Below are positions 1 through 12,200 of a stretch of 21,560 nt of DNA, one piece after another. Made by a program: the position numbers and the translations under genes. Positions within the stretch are counted from its first letter, which is position 1; the number at the start of each line of letters is the position of its first letter. Below the pieces are notes generated by a model that was given only the letters and a program-made list of their open reading frames with translations, was not told the origin of the DNA and did no database searches. This stretch comes from Temnopleurus reevesii (taxonomy: Eukaryota > Echinodermata > Echinoidea > Temnopleuroida > Temnopleuridae), in the NCBI GenBank assembly GCA_036244855.1, contig BQKZ01001022.1, positions 131,366 to 152,925 on the forward strand, read 5' to 3'.

Positions 1-2307
1 ACCACCAACACAATCATGATCATTATCGTCATCGTCGTCACCTAGAACCCTGTATTAAAATCATGGTCGGTTTTATCATTGTATGGATGCGATGGTGTCT
101 GGGCTTGAAATTGTACCATTGTCCCGGTGCCTGCCTCAGACAACCCATCGGTTAACAGACCGAAAATAGAATTGTGCACGATATCCTAAACTTTTTTTTA
201 ACACGACGCGAAAATAACATCAAAAGGGTCAGTAACTATAAGTTTAGATGTGGGGTTGATTTTGATAAGTGGTTCATATTTGTTTTTTCTTACGAGCTTC
301 TTGTGCTTTAATTGCATGTAGTTTATAATCAAAGTATTAAAACAAAATGAAAGAAGATTACACCACAGGTGATAACATAACGACAATCATTTTGCACATC
401 ATAATTATACCGAGAAGAACTGATACGGAGAGTGAAAAGGGCTTCGTTATAATCCAATTTTGAAAATCAATCGGGTGACTTTCATGCATTTTGCCAATTA
501 CCGTACCTGACTTTGTTTTACATAGCCGAGCACCGGCTCGAGACTAGAGTTACAAGGGGCTCGTGTGTGACATTATATGTTACGCTTTTTCTTTAGTTCG
601 TGTTGTTTCATCCCGCAGAGTCAAAAAACCTTGACTATCCACTGCACTGGCGACCAAATGACGTATATTATGAGAACGCGGTGAAGGTCTAACAAACGCT
701 CTCCCAATTAGGGGGTCGGTATGATATTTAAAATGCATGTATTTTTCATCGAACTATATTCGACCGGTGATATCAAAAAAGAAGAAAAAAAAACACAAGG
801 TTGCTCGTACTTTTCAGGGGAAGCTATGCTTTGAAATTTGAGCAGGTAACGAATTATATTATACAACAGTTAGAAAGGCGGTCAAAACAGATGAGCGCGA
901 ATGAAAGGAGTATTAATGTAGATATAGGTTGATTTTCAAGACGAGGAAAAAAATTCCCCCTTATTTTTTTTCTTTGACGTAATCTTTTTCTTCTTTTTCA
1001 CCTCCCATTTTTTAATTTTCTTCTTCTTCCTACTCTTTTTTCTCTTTCTTCCTCCTTTTTTTTCTTAATTTTTCTTCTTTTATCATTTCTTCATTCATAT
1101 GAAAATGAGTGCCTGCCATGGCAACATATTTTTCTCATACTGATTTTTTAAAGTTTTTACAATTACTCCATCACAGGTGACGATCATTTATAGATGCCTC
1201 ATTTGAACTAAATAATTATCTACGTGATAAGTAAGCTGTTTAGTCATCAAGGTTCAATAAATACATGGTTGCCAAGATGATGCCTATCTGAAAAACGAAA
1301 ATAAGATGTTTCCTCATGCATACCACAACATTATAACACCCTCCAAACTCGACTTAAATTCCTAAATTGTAGAGGAAAACAGTGTGTTTATAGGCCGGCG
1401 TGTCGTTGGGTACAAAAATAAATTAATATAACTAAAAAAAGGGAACATGCATATTTTATGGATAAGAATTCGCAAAATATTGTAGAAAAATAGCAAAGTA
1501 ATTCTTACACAGAGAACATCATGGATATTCCCTCCTATACCCGTTATTGGGTAACTTTTTATTGATAATTATGATTTTCATCCCCTATTGATGATCATAC
1601 TTAGAATTTAATTCCCTCCTCAATTTTTTTAGAAAGTTATGACAATGTATCATCCTACAAACACAACCACAAAATAAACATTTATGTTCTATTGATTTAA
1701 AATCTGAAATTTAATTGCTTATATATGTATGGTGACACACCTCAAAGTTTGAATTTAATTACATGTACTTCAAATATGCAAAATATCGAGATGTAAAGTT
1801 GCAACCTACTCACAAACAACTGCCGAACCCAACCGACTGACCGCCCGACCACGCTAACGCACATGCCCGACATACCGTTTTCAAACTCGGTTAGACAGAC
1901 TAACATGATTGCGAGTCTAAGGATTGTTTCATACACATTCATTTTGCATCTAACTAATTCATGGAAAAAGTGACTTATTGTAAATAATTCACATAACATT
2001 TTGTCTAAAAAAAATATCATATTGTGTATTTATGGTAAAAGTACTCATGCTGTGATTAGCTGCAATTAATATTTTACAATTAATGGAATTGGTCTCACTT
2101 AAACGATTTCTGGTTTTTATATTGAGGCACAAAGCTTTTGTGATAAACTCTCAATGTCTTTTTTGAAAGATGAATTAAACTATTAACAAACAAAAAAAAA
2201 ATCGAAATTTTGTGTGAGCATGGAGTAAAATAACAGATCACATTTGCAACTTTTGAACACATATTTGACCGATCCCAAGGCCTAACTAAAACAATTTGAG
2301 CGTTGGA
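1..2307. other. Intergenic, no gene seen
   Basis: Reading frames here are short, low in coding character and without plausible splice partners. Only the polypyrimidine tract and a short ATC/GTC-rich start (about 20-42) stand out. Confidence 0.6.
954..1088. repeat. Polypyrimidine (T/C) tract
   Basis: About 135 bases are almost all T and C on the plus strand, with short A/G interruptions. It is low complexity and has no coding pattern. Such tracts can form unusual helices, but no function is implied. Confidence 0.8.
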
Positions 2308-3285
2308 AGCAAACTTCACACGAAACAGCCAATTCTTCTATTGACAATGACAGTGTATTCTAAAACAAACACAATTTTTAGTGGGAGGTAGCTCATACCT
2401 CATTATAAATATATAAAAAATTAATCAAACAAAAAAATACAAATTAACATAATACTCAACAGCAGAGTTAAAATACAAGTGCTTGTGATTCCAACGTGAT
2501 ATACTAAAATAAGTACTATACCGATGTACTATAACAAGGCAATAGTTTTTATGACACACATGCACTATTGCAAGCCTGTTTCCTTTAGTGGACTGAATAT
2601 TTAAAATGGCAACTTTCTACATTTATAAAGAATTGAATATAAACGATTGGCATGTCTAATGGAAGTGGCATGTAACTGAAGTGAATACATCATGCAAACT
2701 CGATTTGAATATCAAGGTGTTATCTCTTACTGAAATATGAAACAGTAACGTGTCAACATACAACATTTCAGGTGAAACTACACTAGCCATGTTTCCTCAA
2801 ATAATAATAAAAAATAGTATACTAATGAAAACAGTTCCTGCATATTACTCAACTCAATTAACAGGGTTCTACAACAATTTTGAAAACAGAATATTACTGT
2901 GCAGGAATTACCTCGAAATATTTTTAATTTCTATTTCAAATGTTTGAAGGCCAACAAAACTTAACAAACATTGTTTTGTATTTAAAGAATGACTTTTGAT
3001 ATCAATATATCAAGGATTTATGAGATATACTGAATCTATTATTGCAAGCATATTTATTCATAGTCCTGTGAAAAAGATGACAAAAAAGACGGTCTATGTA
3101 GGCTGCTTGCTAATTCCTAAGGAAAGAAATCAAAAGAGAAATACTCCTTTGTAAAGAAAACAAAAATAGATCAAATCACATAGTTAATAACTACGTCAGT
3201 TTGTGAAAACCATGGACAACTGTGTAAACAGTGCAATTTTTGCCTAACTATACAATCTAAATGTACACTGGCACATAGATTTACA
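2308..3285. repeat. Overlap block A, copy 1
   Basis: This block is repeated at 3287-4605. Both start agcaaacttcacacg and share long stretches with scattered substitutions. Copy 1 has about 150 bp near 2985-3135 that copy 2 lacks. It ends at the N at 3286, where the copies' shared sequence (cacatagatttaca) is cut. Confidence 0.85.
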
Positions 3286-3368
3286 NAGCAAACTTCACAC
3301 GAAACAGCCAATTCTTCTATTGACAATGACAGTGTATTCTAAAACGAACACAATTTTTAATGGGAGGT

Positions 3369-3450
3369 AATAATAATAATAATAATACACGGCTTTTATA
3401 TAGCGCTTATCAACTCTTCATTAGAATTCTCTAAGCGCTCTACAATTGCA
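3369..3450. repeat. AAT microsatellite plus AGCGCT hairpin element, present in one copy only
   Basis: (AAT)n is followed by tatatagcgctta and, 24 bases on, its complement-like partner ctaagcgctc. Copy 1 lacks it at 2370-2380. The same arrangement, (AAT)n then AGCGCTTT...AAAGCGCT, occurs at 9183-9253, so this is a dispersed family. Confidence 0.65.
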
Positions 3451-3924
3451 GCATTATAAATATATCAAAAATTAATCAAACAAAAAAATTCAAATCAACA
3501 TAATACTCAACAGCATGAGTTAAAATACAAGTGCTTGTGATTCCAACGTGATATACTAAAAGAAGTACTATACCGAAATACTATAACAAGGCAATAGTTT
3601 TTATGACACAAATGCGCTATTGCAAGCCTGTTTCCTTAGTGGACTGAATATTAAAAATGGCTACTTTCGACATTTATAAAAGAATTGAGTATAAACGATT
3701 GGAATGTCTAATGGAAGTGGCGTGTATATGAAGTGAATACATCATGCAAACTTGATTAGAATATCAAGGTGTTCGCTCTTACTGAAATATGAAACAGTAA
3801 CATGTCAACATAAGATATTTCAGGTGAATCTACACAAGCCACATTTCTTCAAATAATAATAACAGTAATATACATATGATAATTTAAAAAAACACAGTTC
3901 CTGCATTTCAATCAACTTAATTAA

Positions 3925-4278
3925 CCCATTCAGGACAGGAATGATTTTACAACAAAGTCAAGCGCCATTTCTTTCCTAAACTGGAACACTAAAATTTTCA
4001 ATTCTTGTTTTAGAACAATCCAATTGAATTTAATCCTACCAAATTTAATTTCCATCACCCAAAAATGTTGAAACAAAGAAAAAGTTTCCAATTTAAAGAT
4101 TTCTGATTTTCACTTAAAAATAATCTGCATCAAACAGCAAATGGTGACACAATAATAATGGTCAGATATTGTGGAGAATTGTCTCTTTCTGCTCATACAT
4201 CTGGTATATGTTAGAGCCCTGCATCAAAAGTCAATAAAACAAGGAGAATACCAAATGTGTTCAATCGTCCTGAAAGGG
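3925..4278. mobile_element. piggyBac-like nonautonomous element (354 bp, TTAA target)
   Basis: The ends are inverted: CCCATTCAGGAC on the left and the complement of CCCTTTCAGGAC on the right (11 of 12). It is bounded by TTAA at 3921-3924 and 4279-4282. The other copy of the block has a single TTAA at the matching site (near 2859), an empty allele. TTAA duplication and CCC-starting ends are typical of piggyBac. No transposase frame is present. It lies in the intergenic region beyond the 3' end of the gene. Confidence 0.8.
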
Positions 4279-4605
4279 TTAAAAGGGTTCTCAAAAATTT
4301 CTGAAAACAAGAGTATTACTTTGCTCACTTTAACCACATTTTAAAAATGAATTCCTCTACTATATATTTTTCGTTGCAATTCAAAATGTTTGAAAGCCAA
4401 CAAAATGAAACAAAATGAAACATTTAAAGAAAAAAAATTAAAAGAGAAATACTCCTTTGTAAAAATAAATAAATAAATTATAAGTAAAATGAAACAATTA
4501 ATGACTACGTCAGTTTGTGAAAACCATGGACAACTGTGTTCTAACAAACAGTGCATTTTTTGCCTAACTATACGATCTAAATGTACACTGGCACATAGAT
4601 TTACA

Positions 4606-4950
4606 GACTAACTGTAATAAATACAAACAAGACTAAGATTGCCTAACTCTTGGATACATGGAAAAATACTGCAATAGTACCTGGAAGTTGTGTGATCGAA
4701 ATAAAACTGATATCTTTTCTTGGAGGGGGTGGCAGGAAGGAATAAATTACCTTCCACTTTATATCAAGAAGTAAAGATGAATAATCCAAACATTCATTAA
4801 TCTGTTAAAAAAAAAGTTGAGGTGTTATCAGACAGTAGGGTAACAGTGGAACTAATAATCTGGGCACTGTAGCATAAAGGCAATCACTACTTTGAAAGCA
4901 GGATTTTCATTGGTCACTGGTCAGGGTGGGACGTAGTCAATATTTCATTG
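4606..4950. other. Intergenic spacer, nothing recognised
   Basis: AT-rich sequence between the end of overlap block A and the G/C-run element. I see no exon, RNA gene or repeat. Confidence 0.5.
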
Positions 4951-5672
4951 AACCCTAATCCCATTGTGATATTTTGATCATCTTAGTCCATGGGGGGGGG
5001 GGGGGGGGCTTATTTTCCCCCTCTCTGATCTTTGCTGTTGATCGCGTGATCGTGCCGAAATTTGGCATGCACATAGCCTGTGATGCTAACTCTTAGATTG
5101 CATAGTCAAATTTTTCAAAAATCTACTCATTATACTACAATGTAATTATGCATTAATTCTAATAAATAGCAATGAATCACCTGCTGAAGCTCCAAATGTG
5201 CTGATTTTTTATCTTGATACTCATATTAATGTGAAAAAGATGTGAAAAAGATCAAAATCTATTTGTTATGTATTCTACTGTTTTGTGAATTTCTTATGTA
5301 TTCCTCTGTTTTTCGGACTTCATCATTTCTATTGTTTTTTTGATGGAAATTGTTGGTGACATTAAATCCATTTCATGCATTAACATGCAAAATAGACAAA
5401 GATTTATGAATATTCACTGAAAACACTATTTGCATTGACATTGTACATGAAATCACGTTTTTTACTCATATTTGGCTTGACAAATTTTTTCAAATGCGCG
5501 TAGCGTCGGTACTGCATACCCGGTTGTCACGAATTTGGTCTCAAAATTTGCGCGAGACTTGAAACAAAAAAGTCAGAAACAATTATGGTGCGAGCTTACC
5601 GCGTTTCAGACTTCTCACGAAAAATGTCGAGGGTGGGGGCTTTAAACCCCCCCCCCCATTGGGATTAGGGTT
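4951..5672. mobile_element. Inverted-repeat element with G17 and C11 runs, next to the gene's 3' end
   Basis: AACCCTAATCCCATT at 4951-4965 is matched in reverse complement at 5658-5672 (14 of 15). Inside each end lies a homopolymer: 17 G at 4992-5008 and 11 C at 5647-5657. The interior has no open frame. This looks like a MITE or foldback element about 722 bp long. No target duplication could be fixed. Its right end is about 100 bp from the stop codon of the coiled-coil gene. Confidence 0.6.
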
Positions 5673-5718
5673 AAAACATTTCATTTTCTAACCATTTTTG
5701 ACGAAATGCTAAAAAGTG

Positions 5719-5724
5719 TTTATT
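5719..5724 (-). terminator. Candidate polyadenylation signal AATAAA
   Basis: The minus strand reads AATAAA about 50 nt past the stop codon. This would give a short 3' UTR ending just before the inverted-repeat element at 4951-5672. The hexamer is common in AT-rich DNA; its placement, not its rarity, supports the call. Confidence 0.45.
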
Positions 5725-5772
5725 GGTATCTCCTATGTATCCTTTGCAAGACTTTCATTATCATCATCATCA

Positions 5773-6977
5773 TCATGTGTTACCATCTGATAAAAGGCTT
5801 CGTATTTTCTCTTCAGTGATGCCAAGTCCATGATTTGATTTGGCACTCTTCTTCTTGAGATCAGAACCAACAGGACCTGTATCATTCATAATTTCTTGCA
5901 ACAAATCATCCAAGTCTTGATCAGATGCTTTGACTGATCTACTAGATATATTATCCACGTCATTACCAACACCCGAGTCCCGCTCATAAAGATTGGTGTC
6001 AGGTCTGAGTGGCGGCTTTGGGGAACCTGAGCTACTATGGTCTATTACTTCAAGTGACGACGCTCGCTGCTGAGCTGCCTTTAACCTCCGACGATGGCGA
6101 CTTGTTCCAGCACTACAGGGAGCACTTCTCGTTCCTTCATCGGTGCTTTCATGGAAAGCAGAATCATGGCTTCCTGCCGAGTTTACTCTGCTCTTATCTC
6201 TCACATTGTCAGGGTTGTCAACAGTTTCCTCAGTGGCTTTCAAAGTACTTTGGAGATCTACGCTATCCGTAGATGATTCAACAGCAGAAGAGTCCTTTCG
6301 ATTCCCACGAGAGGAACTCCTCTTCCTCCTCCGACTCCCTTCTTTGCTTTCTGCACTGCTGGATCGATCAGAAGATTTCCTTATATTAGCCTCTTCATTC
6401 TGTGTTCTGCTACTTAGATTTCCGCTTTTTCTTCTCTCAAGAGAAGAGCTCTGTGTCCTCGAACCGGTCCTAGCTGATGCAGTCCTCTCTGTATATTCTT
6501 GACGGCAATCATCATCATCATATCCTGCTAAACTCAATTCAGAGTCCTGCTTCCCTGGTATCACCTGGTGAACCTGAGAGTGGTCTTTGCCATCCTGCAG
6601 CCTCTCTAAGGAATCTACAGACCTCTCACTCTTTCCACTCCCTTTCCTAACATGGCTGGACTCCACGCGCCCACTTTTTGTGGAGCGTTGACTACTCCTT
6701 CCACTTAAGGGTCTGTTTGTAGCCCCACTTGGCGGCCTGCTGCCCATCTCGCTAATAGATCTGCTTGGCGCCCTCTCTTGCTGCAGCTGTTGGTTGAGAT
6801 CCTTGATGGCATTGTCCTTCTCCTCAAGTTGTCCCTGCAGCTGGATGATCTAATCTTCCTGTGCAGACACCTGGTTAGATAGCTCCAGGATCACCATCAT
6901 ACGAGAATCCTCACCATCCGTCTGATGTACTGCCAGTTCCCTCGTACTAGATCTGCTCTGTGCCATATCCAGACGTT
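5773..6977 (-). CDS. Exon 7 (residues 193-593), end of coil, Ser-rich tail and stop
   Basis: The acceptor is cttctaatag before 6977; the split Glu codon matches the phase of exon 6. The exon first completes the coiled coil (RLDMAQS... ELSNQVSAQED, then TAG at codon 235, then IIQLQGQLEEKD to about residue 260). A 284-residue Ser/Arg-rich region follows with basic clusters (RRRKRSSSRG), acidic-Ser patches and PKPPLRP. The C-terminus has LDDLLQEIMND and a second short helix ITEEKIRSLLS. A gene finder starting at Met270 would report only 324 residues. I see no SR-protein RNA-binding domain, so the RS content alone does not imply splicing. Confidence 0.85.
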
Positions 6978-9181
6978 CTATTAGAAGGTAAAACGGTAAA
7001 AATAAGATTTATTCATTGACTGCTTTAATAGTTCAATTAAGCATCAACCCCTAACCACAATTCACCTAACAATTCAGATACCAGCGGTGACTTTTCAACA
7101 CGCTTACTTTCCCGAGAAAAGGTTTGATTCACAGAGTATGAGTCATTCCAGTCATATAAACTGTTCTCACCCTTTTGAATGACAGTCCTTGTTCTTTGCA
7201 GCTAACACTTTGAAATTAAGGTAAATGATCATAAAAAGATAGGAAATCCCATCTGGAAATATGGTGATTACAATTTTGATATTGATAGAATAGTTGCATA
7301 AATTGGTGATTATGTGTGGATGCAATTATTAATGAGATTATCAATAAAAGTATCAACAAAAAAGTATGACTCTAGATGTGTTGATTGGATCCGGAGTTAA
7401 AGGTCATTTTAGATAAATACAGATTAATAAAAATGAATGCCTTCTCTCCTGTAGATTAAGTTGTCCTTTGGATGTTTCACTGAGTCTTGTTCACTGAGTG
7501 CAAGTTTTGTCATGCACAAGTTTCCAATGCACATTCATTCAGAAAGGTGTTTACAGGCAAACTTGTACAAAATTGTCTTTTGCATATTCTATTAAAATAA
7601 AACAGAGTTGCTTTGTCAAACATCTGAACCTTCCGAAATGCACAATACTTGTGAGATACATAACTTTAAAGGCCTCATTCTGGATGTAGAGGCTATCATT
7701 ATAACAGGGAGTTTACATTGGGGAACGCACAAGTGACTACACAAATCAAAGTTAACACAACACAAATATATCTGAATACAAGTATCCCAGTATATCCTAA
7801 TTAAAATGCATGTCAATACCTTATAAAATTCTCATGTCAGAACTTAACTTGTTCAGGCAATGAAATGGTTGTGTAATGGGGCAGGGGGGATTTGGGGCAG
7901 GTCTATTGCAGAGATTTGAGTTGTAAGAGAAATCAACAGAGTGAATATCAAAGTGGACACACAATACAATTGTGAAATAATGATTGTGTGGAAATGAGAT
8001 GATAACTGTATTTGAGGCATACATGCATGATTTGTGTACAGTGAACCTTGCTTAAGTTAACCTCACAAACATAAAATTTTCTCAGAGTCAAAGCTTTTTC
8101 TTCGGTCCCAACAGATTCGCCTTTGCAAGGTTGAATGCATTTTAAAAGTTGTGTACAGGAAATTAATAACACATGGAAATGGTGCATGAGCAGTTCATTG
8201 CAAAATATTTGTCACAGAAATATTGGCTTTAATATTCAGAGCTGATTCTCACCTTGAAGCTTGAGATTGTCCTCTTCCAGTTGTTTGATCTGATCTTTGA
8301 GGCTGTAGAGCTTGAGAGACGACTCCTGCTTGACCTCCGTTACCTCGGTGTTTGCTGCCCTCAACTTCTTGCGGAACATGGAGCGCTGATGAAAAAGAGT
8401 TAATACATAAAAATAGTGCGTCCCTCTTTGATAACGTTGAGTTGGTTTACAAAGTTTATAACTTGCTGGTTTACAAGGTTTAAAAAATTGCTTACGGAGC
8501 AGTAACTCTGCAAACATTAGGATTAGTTCCTTTATGAAACAATCCCCAAAGTTGTACATGTAAGGTAATCTTATTGTCATGGGAATGCTTTCACTAAGGT
8601 CAAACGCTTTATGCAAAAAACAAAATGCTTAACCTTTCTGCTATATTCTTAGATGAGATAAATGTGGTGTTACAGATGATGCTGAAAAAATTAGCACTTT
8701 AATAGATATTTCGGTTTGGTTGTCTATAACACTAAACCTGGGTGGTGTTTCACCAATTTACAAAAGACTTTACGAATGACTTTACATATGACTGGTATCA
8801 GTTCTTGTGCTGAATGATCAAGGATCTTACGCGTATTACAATCTTTATTGTACCCCAGTCTGTGTATTTTTAACCCTTTGAACCCTAATGGCCGGTTTTC
8901 AGGCCATGCTGAGAAAGTAAAATTCACTATTCATTTTATTTGTCAGCACATTCCCTTTTAATCATTATTTTATTCTGTGCTGAATACACTTTTACAGTAG
9001 ACAAATACAGAATTTATGTGATTAAAGATAAAAAAAAACATTAACAAAGAATTGAATTGTTGAAATTTTTGAGATAAGTCACGAATGCACAAAACGTAAA
9101 ATAACTCGGGGTATAGCTAACGAAATATGAAAATAATTCAGGGTTCAAAGGGTTAAGAACGGTTTGGTGAAACATCACCCA

Positions 9182-9215
<34 letters not shown>

Positions 9216-12200
9216 TGAATTTATAGCGCTTTTTCCAGAGGATACAAAGCGCTGCTTAAAAAGCTACATTACGAATTATAAAGATGGGTTTTGAGGTGTT
9301 TCTTGAAAAGGTTGAGTGATTTGGTATTACGGAGAGATGCGGGGAGACTATTCCAGAGTCGTGGGGCCAAGGACTGAATAGAGAATCAACAGTCTAGTAA
9401 ACAACGTAAGAATACAGGACTGCATAACAACCTTCAAAGAAACATTTACAATGAAACATGAGTTGGAGTATGGACACACATTTCAAGTGTGTTGCTGTAC
9501 TATCTGTTACGTCAAATCCTCTTTGTGCCTGTGCAGCAGTCATATATTAGAATTCCAATTCACAAAACTAGAATGTTCGGGGATAATGATGATCCATTGA
9601 ATACTATAAAGACATATTGTAAGACACCTTATCTAATGTTATCCCATTATCAATCTAATCAACTGACTTGTTCTGATCTCTCAAAACCTTGTGTGCAAAA
9701 CCAGATATACTTTTGGCACCTGAATTCATTAACTCTACAAGGTTAGTTTGGGCAAGTTCCTTGTGGTTTCAATTAATTTGCTTTACATCCCTGGCTAAAT
9801 TGCTGCATTTATCATATCAAAATTTGATTTGATTTTTCAAATTAGAATTCACATGTCAAAGAGGGATGTTCACCAACTAACTCTAAAAACTTGATAACTT
9901 TGTAAAGTGGATATTTCTGGAAGAGACATTTTGCTGACCAGACCATACAGACTAGAATATTGCAGAAATCAGATCCTATATCACTCTGCATTAGAACTGA
10001 TCTCTATCATTCTATCCTTTATAGGAATTCATTATTGAAACACACATAGAGACAGTCAAGTTGATATGATTGGCAGTGGAATGGAGTACAATGTATAATC
10101 TTGAGATCAGTGTGGTGGGGAATGGGGGTGAGGTCCGTCAACATATTGTTACCAACAAATTAGTTGGATATTACAAGAATTGAAAGGTGATGATATAATA
10201 TGGAGGTTTCAATTTCATTCGTCACAGTCACAGTTGTTCTTAGGTACACATTTTGCATGCAGCTGGGAATGCAGGTCATGGCTATGATTAATCTGTGACG
10301 CCCCCGCCCAGTCTGTGACGAGCATTCTTGAAATTCTCCTTCGCTCATAGATTTGTGACGAGCCAATAGACAAGCGTGTACATCTTGTGTACTGCTATCG
10401 TGACATCATCCGGAACTGGTCAACTGAAATCGAAACTGATTTTGGGAGTGAACGAACAAGAGCAGTTGACCTTTACTTCAGGTCGACTGTGCCAGTGACG
10501 GATGAAATTTAAAAATCCATATCGTAACTTACCATACTAGCCATCTGTTCTTCTAGCACCTTGACATGCATCTCCAGCTTCTCAACTTGCTAAAAACAAC
10601 AAAGAAAAATCAAATCTAGTATTAAAATATGATGATACCAATAGTCACTGAACAGGGTAGTAAATTCAAGATCCAATCGCTTAGAAGGAAGAAACGACAG
10701 CTGTATGTGCTAACTCTGGAGCTACTAAGAAACTTGGCAAACCTGTTACTAAAATTTATGAGCAAATTGTCTCAAATGCAACCAATGATCCTAATTTGGT
10801 CTTTAAAAAAATCACAATTGACACTCTGTAAGTTTAGATGTGCAAATACAATCAAATCAACATAATATAATATAATTATAAAGATTATACAGGATATTAA
10901 CTACATGGATGTACTCTACTACACTGTGATGTAAGGGTCTGTGGGTGTTGCACTAAAATTTAGGTACAAATAATTTCTGAAAAGCGCCCCAAAACAAGTG
11001 AGTTGTTAATACTTTTTTAAAAACAACAACATACAGAGATTCTCCTTTAACTTCTACTCGCAATTTGTTCAGCAGTTTTGGAGCAGCCCAGCTGAAGACG
11101 CAGTCACCAACCCTAATAAAAACAAAGGTTTAAATTAGGCCGTCCAACATAGACGATGTTTAGTTGCCACCCATTTTACATCTCAATGTAGATGCAGTGC
11201 AACTGAACATTTTTGACTTCCCTGTAATCACCGGTAAACCCGTAAAAAGGATTACAGTGGGATCACTGGACCACATCTATTGTTTTGTTCTTTTAAAATC
11301 ATTACAGGCGACCCCAACTCAAGCTAGGTTTTAAAGCGCTTCTGACATTATTACCCGGTGACTGGATGGCAACTCAAGCCTAGCATCAAGCAGCGAAACA
11401 GGTGCTCACATCATCAGATAATGTGCTGCTGTCTCCTACCGATCCCCAATCACACCTGGGTAGAGTGCAGCTTTGTGCAGAATTTCTTGCTGAAGAAAAT
11501 TGGTTGGGACTCGGACTGTGGCATACTGGTTGAACGTCAAGAGCCAGTTCCACTACACCTGTCTGTTCAACCTTTTTAAAGGCATGGCAATAGTCATTGT
11601 TTTGGTCCTACTTTGTATTGTCTCTTTATCAAGGTTTACTTTTAAGTATACGTGTTTATATCTATAATCATATTTTAGCTATTTTATACTGAATTTGTTT
11701 TCCTTCCTGGTCTGCAGCCTTGCTCATGCAATATGTATTTTCTTATCTTTTGTAATTTCATGAACCTGTTTGATGTCACTTTTAATGTTATATATTGTAA
11801 TTCTTATTGCTATTAAGTAAAAATAAACTATTGAACTATTGCACACACGACGCTTCCAACATATTCTGACCTGTACATACCTGGTTACTAATGGTCAGCT
11901 CTTCTTCTAGTTGTCTGTTGACCTCTGGACCAGCGTTGGCTTGAAAGGATTCAAGCTGCTGCTGAAGATCACTCACAGTGTCCGTCAACTCAAAGTTAGC
12001 TCCCTCAACCTCTGCAAGCTAGGAGAGATGAAAATGATAATATAATAATGATAATACCTTTTATTTACCCAGGGTAGCTACCTCCAGCTGTAAGCTGTTC
12101 TTCCAGAGGACCCTACATAGCATAAGGGGGTGTTGTTCAAAATCAACTGCAAATGAACTGCAACTTTGCAAATTGTAACATGCATTTTCATTCACGCATG

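Larger units (their letters stand above)
3287..4605. repeat. Overlap block A, copy 2, with two insertions
   Basis: The block begins at the base after the N and repeats 2308-3285. It is longer because it carries an AAT-repeat/AGCGCT element (about 3369-3450) and a TTAA-flanked element (3925-4278) absent from copy 1. Sequence right of 4605 continues uniquely. The pattern is what two unmerged overlapping haplotype contigs would give. Confidence 0.85.

Noticed and set aside
1742..2319. Minus-strand frames of 74-92 codons left of block A
   Set aside because: Composition is that of random AT-rich DNA, with no splice partners or recognisable domain.
6009..6502. Plus-strand open frames across exon 7
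   Set aside because: They are shadows of the Ser-rich coding exon on the minus strand, whose splice sites and frame are well supported.
6849..6977. Alternative acceptor at gattag just before codon 236 to bypass the TAG
   Set aside because: The phase from exon 6 (one base left over) would shift the reading frame, and there is no pyrimidine tract.
8236..8616. Single 126-codon frame covering exon 6 and sequence before it
   Set aside because: Only 8253-8385 is coiled coil with a good acceptor and donor; the upstream part reads through intron 5.
3367..9214. CRISPR-like array or tandem gene repeat
   Set aside because: The repeats are trinucleotide runs and large haplotype blocks, not regular repeat-spacer units; the host is eukaryotic.
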